64,000 bases of DNA from NCBI RefSeq assembly GCF_000176855.2, contig NC_015138.1, positions 4,650,001-4,714,000 on the forward strand. The letters run 5' to 3'. The position numbers and the translations under genes were made by a program. This document shows, piece by piece, positions 1 through 7,979 of the stretch. The notes beneath the pieces are model-generated. The model saw nothing but the letters and a program-made list of their open reading frames with translations. It was not told where the DNA came from and made no database searches. This DNA comes from Paracidovorax avenae ATCC 19860 (GTDB lineage: Bacteria; Pseudomonadota; Gammaproteobacteria; Burkholderiales; Burkholderiaceae_C). Position 1 is the first letter of the stretch, and each line of letters starts with the position of its first letter.

Positions 1-1
1 C

Positions 2-21
2 AAACGTTTGCGCAAACGTTT
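2..21. promoter_or_regulatory. LacI-family operator upstream of the ribose operon
   Basis: This is a perfect 20-base palindrome made of AAACGTTTGC and its reverse complement, centred on a CG step, about 100 bases before rbsB. Each half also contains the smaller palindrome AAACGTTT. Such sites are typical of LacI/GalR-family operators. The LacI-type regulator inside the same operon (3833-4894) is the obvious candidate ligand. The site is seen in the sequence; its use by that regulator is inferred. Confidence 0.75.
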
Positions 22-119
22 TCTTTCGCTACCATAGCACCCCCGCAGGTCCTCCCGCCGCGAACGGCAGAAGGCCTGCGCCCGACTATTCTCTTTTCGC
101 CCACAACCAGGAGACTTCC

Positions 120-1076
120 ATGCCCTTGAACCGCCGCACCCTCCAGACCGCCGCCGTGCTGGCCCTCGCCGGTGGCCTGTTCGCGCAGCCTGCCTTCGCG
201 CAGGACAAGCCCAAGGTGGCGCTGGTGATGAAGTCGCTCGCCAACGAGTTCTTCCGCACCATGGAGGACGGCGCCAAGGCGCACCAGAAGGCGCATGCCT
301 CGGAATACACGCTGGTGGCCAACGGCATCAAGAACGAGACCGACACTGCCGCGCAGATCAAGATGATCGAGCAGGCCGTGGCGCAGAAGGTGAACGCCAT
401 CGTGCTCGCGCCCGCCGATTCCAAGGCCCTGGTGCCGGCCGTGAAGGCCGCGGTGGACAAGGGCATCCTCGTGGTCAACATCGACAACCGCCTGGATGCC
501 GACGCGCTCAAGGAAAAGAGCCTGAACGTGCCCTTCGTCGGCCCGGACAACCGTGCCGGCGCCAAGCTGGTGGGCGATTACCTGGCCAAGCAGCTGAAGG
601 CCGGCGACAAGGTCGGCATCATCGAGGGCGTCTCGACCACCTTCAACGCGCAGCAGCGCACGCTGGGCTTCCAGGACGCGATGAAGGCCGCCAACATCAA
701 CGTGGTGGGCGTGCAGTCCGGCCAGTGGGAAATCGAGAAGGGCAACACCGTGGCCGCCGGCATGCTGCGCGAGCATCCGGACCTGGTGGCACTGCTGGCC
801 GGCAACGACAGCATGGCGCTGGGCGCCGTGGCCGCGGTGAAGGCCGCCGGCAAGGCCGGCAAGGTGCAGGTGGTGGGTTACGACAACATCAACGCCATCA
901 AGCCCATGCTGGCCGATGGCCGCGTGCTGGCCACGGCAGACCAGTACGCCGCCAAGCAGGCGGTGTTCGGCATCGAGATGGCGCTGAAGGCGCTGTCGGC
1001 CAAGACCCCGCAGGCCCAGCTGCCCGCCGAGGTCAAGACCGAGGTGGTGCTGGTGACCAAGGGCACCGGCAAGTAA
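120..1076 (+). CDS. rbsB: Ribose ABC transporter periplasmic binding protein
   Basis: Periplasmic sugar-binding protein of the ribose importer, 318 aa. The N-terminus (residues 1-28) is a clear signal peptide with a hydrophobic core and an AFAQ cleavage end. The mature protein is a type I periplasmic binding fold of the RbsB class: an opening KVALVMKSLANEFF stretch, a GDKVGIIEGV segment and the late VVGYDNINAIKP segment are typical. It is the first gene of the operon, preceded by a purine-rich GGAGA just before the ATG. It is followed by RbsA, RbsC, a LacI regulator, RbsK and RbsD, which fixes the substrate class as ribose or a close pentose. Placing rbsB first differs from the E. coli order. 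Confidence 0.93.
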   Translation: MPLNRRTLQTAAVLALAGGLFAQPAFAQDKPKVALVMKSLANEFFRTMEDGAKAHQKAHASEYTLVANGIKNETDTAAQIKMIEQAVAQKVNAIVLAPADSKALVPAVKAAVDKGILVVNIDNRLDADALKEKSLNVPFVGPDNRAGAKLVGDYLAKQLKAGDKVGIIEGVSTTFNAQQRTLGFQDAMKAANINVVGVQSGQWEIEKGNTVAAGMLREHPDLVALLAGNDSMALGAVAAVKAAGKAGKVQVVGYDNINAIKPMLADGRVLATADQYAAKQAVFGIEMALKALSAKTPQAQLPAEVKTEVVLVTKGTGK

Positions 1077-1101
1077 CACTGCGGCGACGCGCGCGAGCGA
1101 C

Positions 1102-1121
1102 GCGGCGCCGCAGGGCGCCGC
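1102..1121 (+). other. Intercistronic hairpin after rbsB
   Basis: An 8-bp perfect stem (GCGGCGCC with GGCGCCGC) around a 4-base loop lies just after the rbsB stop. Hairpins at this place commonly protect the binding-protein mRNA from 3' decay, giving more RbsB than RbsA/C. The stem is visible; the function is inferred from other binding-protein operons. Confidence 0.5.
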
Positions 1122-1151
1122 GCTGACTTTCCGCGCACCGCATGGCCGACG

Positions 1152-1186
1152 CCGCGCGCAACCCGCGCGGCATTCCTCCTTTTTTC
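1152..1186 (+). terminator. Possible partial terminator/attenuator between rbsB and rbsA
   Basis: A second stem (CCGCGCG 1152-1158 with CGCGCGG 1164-1170) is followed, after a short CATTCC spacer, by a run of T around 1180-1185. This resembles a leaky intrinsic terminator placed just before the GTG start of rbsA. It could lower expression of the ATPase and permease relative to the binding protein. Confidence 0.4.
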
Positions 1187-1200
1187 CGGGTTCGCACACC

Positions 1201-2829
1201 GTGGCCGACCATTCCTCCCCCATCGCCGCCGCACCGGCGCCCGCCTCCGTGCCCCTGCTGGAAATGCTGGGCGTGGGCAAGGACTACGGCCCCACCACCG
1301 TGCTGCACGGCGTCACGCTGTCGCTGCATGCCGGCGAAGTGCTAGCGCTCACCGGCGAGAACGGCGCGGGCAAGAGCACGCTGTCGAAGATCCTCTGCGG
1401 GCTGGAGCCCGCCACGCGCGGCAGCCTGCGCCTGGCAGGGCAGCCCTATGCGCCGTCCTCCCGGCGCGACGCCGAGCGCCAGGGCGTGCGCATGGTCATG
1501 CAGGAGCTGGGCCTCGTGCCGACGCTCACCGTGGCCGAGAACCTGCTGATGGGCCGGCTTCCGCACCGGATGGGCTGGCTGCGCCGGCGCGCGCTGCACG
1601 ATGCGGCGCGCGCGCAGCTCGCCAAGATCGGCCTCACGGGCATCGACCCGGCAACGCCCGTGTCCCGCCTGGGTATCGGCCAGCAGCAGATGGTGGAGAT
1701 CGCCCGCAACCTGCAGGACGACACGCGCATCCTGGTGCTCGACGAGCCGACGGCGATGCTGACGCCGCGCGAGACCAATTACCTGTTCGAGCAGATCGCC
1801 CGGCTCACGGCCCGCGGCGTGGCCATCATCTACGTCTCCCACCGGCTGGAGGAGTTGCGGCGCATCGCCGACCGCGTGGCCGTGCTGCGCGACGGCGCGC
1901 TGGTGGACGCCCGCCCGATGGCAGGGCTGTCCGAAGCAGACCTCGTGCAGCGCATGGTGGGGCGCGCGGTGAACGACCTGGAGCACCGCCCCCGCCGGAC
2001 GGCCGGACCCGTAGTGATGCGGGTGGACGGCATCGGCCGGGGCACCGCAGTGCAGGACGTGAGCCTGGCGCTGCGGGCCGGCGAGGTGTTCGGCATCGCG
2101 GGCCTCGTGGGCTCGGGCCGTACCGAACTGCTGCGCCTGCTGTTCGGAGCAGACCGCGCCGACCGCGGCAGCGTGACGCTGGCTGCAGGGAGCACGGCTT
2201 CCGGCGACGCCGCGGAGCGCACCCACGAGCGTGGCTTCCGCTCGCCGCTGGCGGCGATCGCCGCGGGCATCGGGCTCGTGAGCGAAGACCGCAAGTCGCA
2301 GGGCCTGCTGCTCAGCCAGCCGATCCGGGTGAACGCCACGCTGTCGGACCTGTCCGCCGTGTCGCGCGCGGGCTGGCTGCGCCGCGCGCACGAGAACGCG
2401 GTGGTGCAGGGATTCATCCGCACGCTGCGGGTGCGCTGCCGCGGGCCGGAGCAGCCCGTGGAGCAGCTGTCGGGCGGCAACCAGCAGAAGGTGGTGTTCG
2501 CGCGGTGGCTGCACCGCGACGGCCGCGTGCTGCTGCTGGACGAGCCCACGCGCGGCGTGGACGTGGGCGCGCGCGCCGACCTGTACGCCGAGCTCGACCG
2601 CATGGCCGCCGAGGGCCGCGCACTGCTCATGGTGTCGTCCGACCTGCGCGAGCTGATGGCCATGGCCGACCGCATCGGCGTGATGAGCGGCGGCCGCCTG
2701 GTCGCCGTGTTCGAGCGCGGCGAATGGACCGAGCAGTCGCTGCTGGCCGCCGCCTTCTCCGAGGCCGAAGACCGCCCGCGCGCCGAAGGCGCCGGTTCCG
2801 CATCCCCCCTTTCTCCCGCTTCCGCATGA
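1201..2829 (+). CDS. rbsA: Ribose ABC transporter ATP-binding protein (two ATPase domains)
   Basis: Cytoplasmic ATPase powering ribose import, 542 aa, the usual RbsA/MglA duplicated layout. Domain 1 has Walker A GENGAGKST near residue 53, a signature-like GIGQQQMVEIARN and Walker B ILVLDEPT. Domain 2 has the degenerate Walker A GLVGSGRTEL, signature LSGGNQQKVVFARW and Walker B LLLDEPTRGVD. The degenerate second P-loop is normal for this family. Translation starts at a GTG. The stop codon overlaps the rbsC start (ATGA), implying translational coupling. The C-terminal tail of about 25 residues is Ala/Glu/Pro-rich and probably unstructured. Confidence 0.93.
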   Translation: MADHSSPIAAAPAPASVPLLEMLGVGKDYGPTTVLHGVTLSLHAGEVLALTGENGAGKSTLSKILCGLEPATRGSLRLAGQPYAPSSRRDAERQGVRMVMQELGLVPTLTVAENLLMGRLPHRMGWLRRRALHDAARAQLAKIGLTGIDPATPVSRLGIGQQQMVEIARNLQDDTRILVLDEPTAMLTPRETNYLFEQIARLTARGVAIIYVSHRLEELRRIADRVAVLRDGALVDARPMAGLSEADLVQRMVGRAVNDLEHRPRRTAGPVVMRVDGIGRGTAVQDVSLALRAGEVFGIAGLVGSGRTELLRLLFGADRADRGSVTLAAGSTASGDAAERTHERGFRSPLAAIAAGIGLVSEDRKSQGLLLSQPIRVNATLSDLSAVSRAGWLRRAHENAVVQGFIRTLRVRCRGPEQPVEQLSGGNQQKVVFARWLHRDGRVLLLDEPTRGVDVGARADLYAELDRMAAEGRALLMVSSDLRELMAMADRIGVMSGGRLVAVFERGEWTEQSLLAAAFSEAEDRPRAEGAGSASPLSPASA

Positions 2830-3815
2830 ACGCCACCACGTCCCCCTCCTCCGCATCCGCCGCGCCGTCGGTGCCGCTCTGGCGCACGCAGCTGGGTACC
2901 TATCTGGGCCTGGCCGCCGTGCTGGTGGGCATGGTCGCGCTGTTTTCCTGGCTGTCCGACTTCTTCTGGAGCGCCGAGACCTTCGTCACCATCGCCAACG
3001 AGATTCCCGCGCTGGCCGTGATGGCGGTGGGCATGACGTTCGTGCTCATCATCGCGGGCATCGACCTCTCGGTCGGCTCGGTGATGGCGCTGTCCGCGGC
3101 GACGTCGGCAGCGGCCATCCTGCAATGGGGCTGGAGCGTGCCGGCCGCGGCGGCCCTGGCGCTGGCCACCGGCCTGGTGTGCGGCACCATCACCGGCGCC
3201 GTGTCGGTGGCCTGGCGGCTGCCGTCGTTCATCGTGTCGCTGGGCATGCTGGAGGCGGTGCGCGGCAGCGCCTACCTGGTGACGGATTCGCGCACGCAGT
3301 ACGTGGGCGATGCGATCTCCTGGCTCGCCGCACCCGTGGCGGCCGGCGTCTCGGTGGCTTTCGGCATCGCGCTGCTCATCGTGGTGGTGGCCCAGCTCGT
3401 GCTGTCGCGCACGGTGTTCGGCCGCTGCATGGTGGGCATCGGCACCAATGAGGAAGCCATGCGGCTGGCCGGCGTCGATCCGCGGCCCATCCGCATCGCC
3501 GTGTTCGCGCTCACCGGCCTGCTGGCCGGGCTGGCGGGCCTGATGCAGTCGGCACGCCTGGAGGCGGCCGACCCGAATGCCGGCGCCGGCATGGAGCTGC
3601 AGGTGATCGCGGCCGTGGTGATCGGCGGCACCAGCCTGATGGGCGGGCGTGGATCGGTGGTGACCACGGCCTTCGGCGTGCTCATCATCGCGGTGCTGGA
3701 GGCGGGCCTGGCGCAGATCGGCGCGAGCGAGCCGAGCAAGCGCATCATCACCGGCTGCGTGATCGTGGCGGCCGTCATCATCGACACGCTGCGGCAGCGC
3801 CGCGCGGCGGTCTGA
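2826..3815 (+). CDS. rbsC: Ribose ABC transporter permease
   Basis: Inner-membrane permease of the ribose importer, 329 aa from the ATG that overlaps the rbsA stop. An open frame continues upstream inside rbsA, but the ATGA overlap and the normal RbsC length support this start. It is highly hydrophobic with about eight to ten membrane segments. Family landmarks are MTFVLIIAGIDLSVGS near residue 75 and the AVVIGGTSLMGGRGS loop near residue 270, typical of the BPD_transp_2 (RbsC/XylH/AraH) family. It pairs with RbsA and RbsB encoded just upstream. Confidence 0.93.
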   Translation: MNATTSPSSASAAPSVPLWRTQLGTYLGLAAVLVGMVALFSWLSDFFWSAETFVTIANEIPALAVMAVGMTFVLIIAGIDLSVGSVMALSAATSAAAILQWGWSVPAAAALALATGLVCGTITGAVSVAWRLPSFIVSLGMLEAVRGSAYLVTDSRTQYVGDAISWLAAPVAAGVSVAFGIALLIVVVAQLVLSRTVFGRCMVGIGTNEEAMRLAGVDPRPIRIAVFALTGLLAGLAGLMQSARLEAADPNAGAGMELQVIAAVVIGGTSLMGGRGSVVTTAFGVLIIAVLEAGLAQIGASEPSKRIITGCVIVAAVIIDTLRQRRAAV

Positions 3816-3832
3816 GGCCGGCGCGGGAAGAC

Positions 3833-4894
3833 ATGGCAACCATCAAGGACGTCGCGCGCGAAGCCGGGGTGTCGGTAACCACCGTCTCGCACGTGCTCAA
3901 CGGCACGCGGCATGTGAGCGACGATGGGCGTGCCCGCGTGGAGACCGCCATCCGCCAGCTGGGCTACGTGCCCAGCGCGATCGCGCGCAGCCTCAAGAGC
4001 AACCACACGCGCACGCTGGGGATGCTGATACCCAACAGCTCCAACCCCTACTTCGCCGAAGTCGTGCACAGCGTGGAGAACCGCTGCTTCGGCGCGGGCT
4101 ACAACCTCATCCTGTGCAATACGCACGACGAGGCCCAGCGGCAAAGCTCGTACCTGCAGGTGCTGGCCGAACGGCGCATCGACGGACTGATCGTGGTCTC
4201 CACGGGCCAGGACGCGGCGCTCGCGCGCCAGCTCGAGGGGCTGGGCGTGCCCACCGTGCTGGTGGACCGCGAGATCGAGGTCCACCGGCAACCCTGCGAC
4301 CTGGTGGAGACCGCGCACCGCGAAGGCGGCCGGATGGCCACGCGACACCTGCTTTGGCTGGGCCATCGCCGCATCGCCTGCATCGGCGGCCCCCAGGACC
4401 TGGCCCCCAGCACGCAGCGCGTCGAGGGCTGGCGCGACGCGCTGGCCGAGGCGGTCGTGGACGACGGCGGCCTGCTGTGGCACGGCGATTTCACCAGCCA
4501 GAGCGGCTACGAAGCCATGCAGTCGGTGCTGGCCTCGCCGCGCCCGCCCACGGCGGTGTTCGTGGGCAATGACCTGATGGCCATCGGCGCGCTCTGCGCG
4601 GTCCACGAGCGCGGGCTGCGCGTGCCGGAGGCCATGTCGATCGTGGGTTTCGACGATATCGCGCTCGCGGCGTTCACCAGCCCTCCGCTCACCACCGTGG
4701 CCCAGCCCAAGCGGCAGATCGGCGTGGCCGCCGTGGACATGCTGCTGGAGCGCATCGACGGCGCGCGGCGCGAACCACGCCAGCTGCTGCTGCAGCCGGA
4801 ACTGCGGCTGCGCGCCTCGACCGCGGCCCTGCCCCCGGGCACCGCTTCCACTGCCGCTCCGCACGGCCGTTTTCCTTCCGGCAACCCCGAATGA
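3833..4894 (+). CDS. rbsR: LacI-family transcriptional regulator, likely ribose repressor
   Basis: 353-aa DNA-binding repressor of the LacI/GalR family. Residues 1-55 are the classic helix-turn-helix and hinge (ATIKDVAREAGVSVTTVSHVLNG, then GYVPSAIARSLKS). The rest is a periplasmic-binding-protein-like effector domain ending with the usual PPLTTVAQPKRQIG segment. It lies 17 bases after rbsC and overlaps rbsK by an ATGA, so it is co-transcribed with the genes it probably controls. The perfect palindrome at 2-21 is its likely operator. The C-terminus has about 25 extra Ala/Pro-rich residues. Ribose as effector is inferred from the operon. Confidence 0.9.
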   Translation: MATIKDVAREAGVSVTTVSHVLNGTRHVSDDGRARVETAIRQLGYVPSAIARSLKSNHTRTLGMLIPNSSNPYFAEVVHSVENRCFGAGYNLILCNTHDEAQRQSSYLQVLAERRIDGLIVVSTGQDAALARQLEGLGVPTVLVDREIEVHRQPCDLVETAHREGGRMATRHLLWLGHRRIACIGGPQDLAPSTQRVEGWRDALAEAVVDDGGLLWHGDFTSQSGYEAMQSVLASPRPPTAVFVGNDLMAIGALCAVHERGLRVPEAMSIVGFDDIALAAFTSPPLTTVAQPKRQIGVAAVDMLLERIDGARREPRQLLLQPELRLRASTAALPPGTASTAAPHGRFPSGNPE

Positions 4895-5871
4895 CCGCCT
4901 CTTCCCGCCCCGCCCCGGAGATCCCTTCCCGTTCCGCCCCGCCGCGCATCGCCGTGGTGGGCAGCCTCAACATGGACATCGTCCTGCGCGTGCCCCGGGC
5001 CCCCGGCGCAGGCGAGACCGTGATGGCCGATTCACTGCACCACATTCCGGGAGGCAAGGGGGGCAACCAGGCAGTGGCCTGTGCGCGCCAGGGAGCCCAT
5101 GTGCACCTGCTGGGCCGCGTCGGTCACGATGCGCACGGAGCGGCCCTGCGCGCCGCGCTGGATGCCGACGCTATCGACCATGCCGGCGTGCAGACGGACG
5201 CCGAGGCCCCTACGGGCATCGCCTGCATCACGGTGGAATCCACCGCGCAGAACCGTATCGTCGTCGTCGGCGGGGCGAACGCCCGCTTCGAGATCGACGC
5301 GCAGGCCCTGGGCGCGGCGCTGCAGGGAGCCAGCAGCCTGCTGCTGCAGTTCGAAGTGCCGATGCCGCAGGTGATGGCCGCCGCCAGGCAGGCGCACCAG
5401 CGGGGCTGTCCCGTGGTGCTCAACCCGTCGCCCATGCAGCCGATCCCCGATGCCCTCTGGCCGCTGGTGGACACCCTGGTGGCCAACGAGGTGGAAGCCG
5501 CGCTGTTCGCCGACTGCGACGTGGAAACACCCGAAGATGCTGCCCATGCCGCACGCCTGCTGCGGGCACGGGGCCCGCGGCAGGTGGTGGTGACGCTGGG
5601 CGCGGCGGGCGCCGTGGCCTGCGACGGCAACGGCTGCCGGCACCACCTGGGCCTGCGCGTGGATGCCGTGGACACCACGGCCGCGGGCGACACCTTCCTG
5701 GGCGCCCTGACCGTCGCGCTGGCACGCGGCGAATCGCTCGACCTGGCGGTGCAGACCGGCGTCCGCGCCGCGGCGCTGTGCGTGACCCGCCCGGGCGCGC
5801 AGCCATCGATCCCCACGCGCGCCGAAGTGGCCGCATCCCCCCTGCCCCCTGAATGGAGCCGCATCGCATGA
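4891..5871 (+). CDS. rbsK: Ribokinase
   Basis: Phosphorylates D-ribose to ribose 5-phosphate with ATP in the cytosol; 326 aa, PfkB-family sugar kinase. Key motifs are the N-terminal VVGSLNMDIV, the sugar-binding GGKGGNQAVACARQGA near residue 55, and the C-terminal signature DTTAAGDTFLGAL near residue 265, whose GAGD-like Asp is the catalytic base. There is an N-terminal Pro/Ser extension of about 18 residues before the core. The start overlaps the rbsR stop and the end overlaps the rbsD start, both as ATGA, so the three genes are translationally coupled. Confidence 0.93.
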   Translation: MTASSRPAPEIPSRSAPPRIAVVGSLNMDIVLRVPRAPGAGETVMADSLHHIPGGKGGNQAVACARQGAHVHLLGRVGHDAHGAALRAALDADAIDHAGVQTDAEAPTGIACITVESTAQNRIVVVGGANARFEIDAQALGAALQGASSLLLQFEVPMPQVMAAARQAHQRGCPVVLNPSPMQPIPDALWPLVDTLVANEVEAALFADCDVETPEDAAHAARLLRARGPRQVVVTLGAAGAVACDGNGCRHHLGLRVDAVDTTAAGDTFLGALTVALARGESLDLAVQTGVRAAALCVTRPGAQPSIPTRAEVAASPLPPEWSRIA

Positions 5872-6260
5872 AACGCACCGCCCTGCTGCACGCCGACCTG
5901 TCCCGCGCCATCGCCGCCCTCGGCCATGGCGACATGATCGTCATCGGCGATGCCGGCCTGCCGATTCCGCCCGGCCCCCTGCGCATCGACCTGGCCGTGA
6001 CCCCGGGACTGCCTTCGGTGGCCGACGTGCTGGGCGCCGTGCTCTCCGAAATGCAGGTGGAGCGCGCCCTGATCGCCACCGAGGCGATGGAGCGCGCGGG
6101 CGGGGCCGTGCCCGGCTGGGCCGGAGCGCTGCCCGTGGCCCCGCAGACCCTGTCCCACGAGGAATTCAAGCGCCTCACGCGCGATGCGCGCGCCGTGGTG
6201 CGGACGGGGGAATGCACGCCCTACGCGAACGTCATCCTCTGCGCGGGCGTGACGTTCTGA
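5868..6260 (+). CDS. rbsD: D-ribose pyranase
   Basis: Converts beta-pyranose ribose to the furanose form used by ribokinase. 130 aa, in line with the RbsD/FucU family. Hallmarks are the N-terminal LLHADLSRAIAALGHGDMIVIGDAGLPIP, which carries the catalytic His, and the C-terminal GECTPYANVILCAGV. The chosen start is the ATG overlapping the rbsK stop; an ATG 15 bases upstream would add five residues and is less likely. It closes the ribose operon. Confidence 0.92.
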   Translation: MKRTALLHADLSRAIAALGHGDMIVIGDAGLPIPPGPLRIDLAVTPGLPSVADVLGAVLSEMQVERALIATEAMERAGGAVPGWAGALPVAPQTLSHEEFKRLTRDARAVVRTGECTPYANVILCAGVTF

Positions 6261-6269
6261 CCGGCTCCG

Positions 6270-6797
6270 TCAGGTGCGGCGCAGCGGCGGCACGCCCTCC
6301 CGCGCGGCCCGCCACAGGCCCAGCAGGCGCAGCGCCCGCCCCGCGCTGGCGCCAGTGAAGACGCCATAGAGCAGGCTGACCGCACCGGCGAACAACGGAT
6401 CGCCCGACAGCGCCGGATGCAGGGCGAGCGCCACCGCCACGGTGTACTTGGTGCAGAAGATGCCGAGCATCAGCAGGGGCGGGCGGATGCTGCCGGGCAG
6501 GTGAAAAACCGCATCCACGGGGTCGAAGCGTGTGCCCGCCGGCGCCGGGCGCGACGCGACGAAGGCCGCCGCGGCCAGTGCCGCCACACCCCATGCGGCC
6601 CAGGCGGCCGGCTGCGCATGGCGCGCCGCCACCATGCCGTACAGCGAGAACGCCGCCATGGCGGCCGGCAGCAGCAGGGCGCGCCCGACGGTCCTGCGGG
6701 ACGGGCGCATCTGGCGCACACCCAGCGCGGACAGGGCAGCCAGCAGCGCGAAAACCCAGGCGGGCGTCGCCTGGAGCATGTGGGCAATGAAAGTCAT
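6270..6797 (-). CDS. Small integral membrane protein of unknown function (DUF6622-like)
   Basis: 175 aa from the ATG giving MTFIAHMLQATPAWVF; the open frame extends upstream, but that part is Arg/Pro-rich and non-membrane. Four or five hydrophobic helices are visible: ALLAALSALGV, LLLPAAMAAFSLYGMV, AAWGVAALAAAAFVA, MLGIFCTKYTVAVALAL and FAGAVSLLYGVFTGAS. It resembles the DUF6622 membrane family from memory; this was not checked. It runs convergent to rbsD with 9 bases between stops and divergent from the MBL-fold gene. No function can be assigned. Confidence 0.65.
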   Translation of the reverse strand: MTFIAHMLQATPAWVFALLAALSALGVRQMRPSRRTVGRALLLPAAMAAFSLYGMVAARHAQPAAWAAWGVAALAAAAFVASRPAPAGTRFDPVDAVFHLPGSIRPPLLMLGIFCTKYTVAVALALHPALSGDPLFAGAVSLLYGVFTGASAGRALRLLGLWRAAREGVPPLRRT

Positions 6798-6955
6798 CGG
6801 ATTCCTCGGCAGCGGTACGGCGATGACGCACTGTCGGGCCTCCGTGCCGCACGGGCGAGCGCGGTGCGACGGCCTGCGCCGGGGCGGCGCGAAGGGTTGC
6901 GCCGGATGGATGAACGGCAGGGCCGGTGCCATACTTTCCCGCAGAGGCTCTTTCC

Positions 6956-7909
6956 ATGCAAACCCCCACGCCCCAGGCCCCCATCGGCGGCACCCCGCCG
7001 CTCCTGCCGCCCGGCACCACGGTGCTCGAACGCGGATGGCTTTCGGCCAACAACATCGTCTGCGTGGGCGACGACGCGGCGGCAGTCGTGGACACGGGCT
7101 ACTGTGTGCATGCCGGCCAGACGGTGTCCCTGGTGGCGGCGGCCCTGGAGGGGCGGCCCCTCGCGCTCATCGCCAACACCCACCTGCACAGCGACCACTG
7201 CGGCGGCAACGCGGCGCTGCAGCAGGCCTGGCCGGAGGCCCGCATCCTGGTGCCGCCCGGGCAGGCCGAACACGTGCGCGACTGGAATCCGCAGGCCCTG
7301 AGCTATACGCCCACGGGGCAGGACTGCCCGCCCTTCCGCATGGGCGGGTTGCTGGAGCCGGGAGGCACGGTGCACCTGGGCGCGCACGAATGGCAGATCC
7401 ATGCCGCACCCGGGCACGACACCCATTCGGTGGTGCTGTTCGAGCCCCGGCACCGGGTGCTGCTTTCGGCCGATGCCCTCTGGCAGAACGGTTTCGGCGT
7501 GGTCTTCCCCGAGCTGGAAGGCGAGCACGCCTTCGCGGACGTGGCGGCCACGCTGGACCTGATCGCCGGGCTGGCTCCGCGCACCGTCGTGCCGGGGCAC
7601 GGCTCCGTGTTCACGGACGTGGCGGCCGCGCTCGATGCGGCCCGGCGCCGGCTCGACGGCTTCGTGCGCGCCCCGGAGCGGCACGCGCTCTACGCCGCCA
7701 TGGTGCTGCTCAAGTACAAGCTGCTCGAATGGCAGAGCGTGCCGCTCGCCCGGCTGCATGCCTGGGCCGGTGCGACGCCGTATTTCGGCCTGCTCCATGC
7801 CGGCCATTTCGCGGACCAGCCCCGCGCGGCGTGGCAGGAGGCACTGGTGCATGAACTGGTGCGCAGCGGCGCCGCCCGGCTGGACGGGGAGACACTGCAC
7901 AACGCCTGA
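6956..7909 (+). CDS. MBL-fold metallo-hydrolase
   Basis: 317-aa metallo-beta-lactamase-fold enzyme. The metal-binding motif is NTHLHSDHCGGN (HxHxDH) near residue 73, with further ligands in AAPGHDTHSVVLF and LLSADALW, and the late His in VVPGHGSVF. This pattern resembles glyoxalase II-like and related thioester or lactone hydrolases, but the substrate cannot be told. The C-terminal third (about residues 235-317) is an extra helical domain (LLKYKLLEWQ to HELVRSG) seen in some long MBL proteins. The start at ATG 6956 is favoured by a GAGG about 10 bases upstream. It is a single gene, divergent from the membrane protein and convergent to the lytic transglycosylase. Confidence 0.8.
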   Translation: MQTPTPQAPIGGTPPLLPPGTTVLERGWLSANNIVCVGDDAAAVVDTGYCVHAGQTVSLVAAALEGRPLALIANTHLHSDHCGGNAALQQAWPEARILVPPGQAEHVRDWNPQALSYTPTGQDCPPFRMGGLLEPGGTVHLGAHEWQIHAAPGHDTHSVVLFEPRHRVLLSADALWQNGFGVVFPELEGEHAFADVAATLDLIAGLAPRTVVPGHGSVFTDVAAALDAARRRLDGFVRAPERHALYAAMVLLKYKLLEWQSVPLARLHAWAGATPYFGLLHAGHFADQPRAAWQEALVHELVRSGAARLDGETLHNA

Positions 7910-7914
7910 AGGGA

Positions 7915-7942
7915 GCGGCAGCGGCCGGCCCGGCGCTGCCGC
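7915..7942. terminator. Bidirectional terminator-like hairpin
   Basis: A 9-bp perfect stem (GCGGCAGCG 7915-7923 with CGCTGCCGC 7934-7942) sits between two convergent genes whose stops are about 70 bases apart. It has no clear T-run, so it may act with Rho or simply protect 3' ends. Confidence 0.5.
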
Positions 7943-7979
7943 AGGACGCAGCGCGCGTGGCGCCCGCGTCCGTGCCCGG

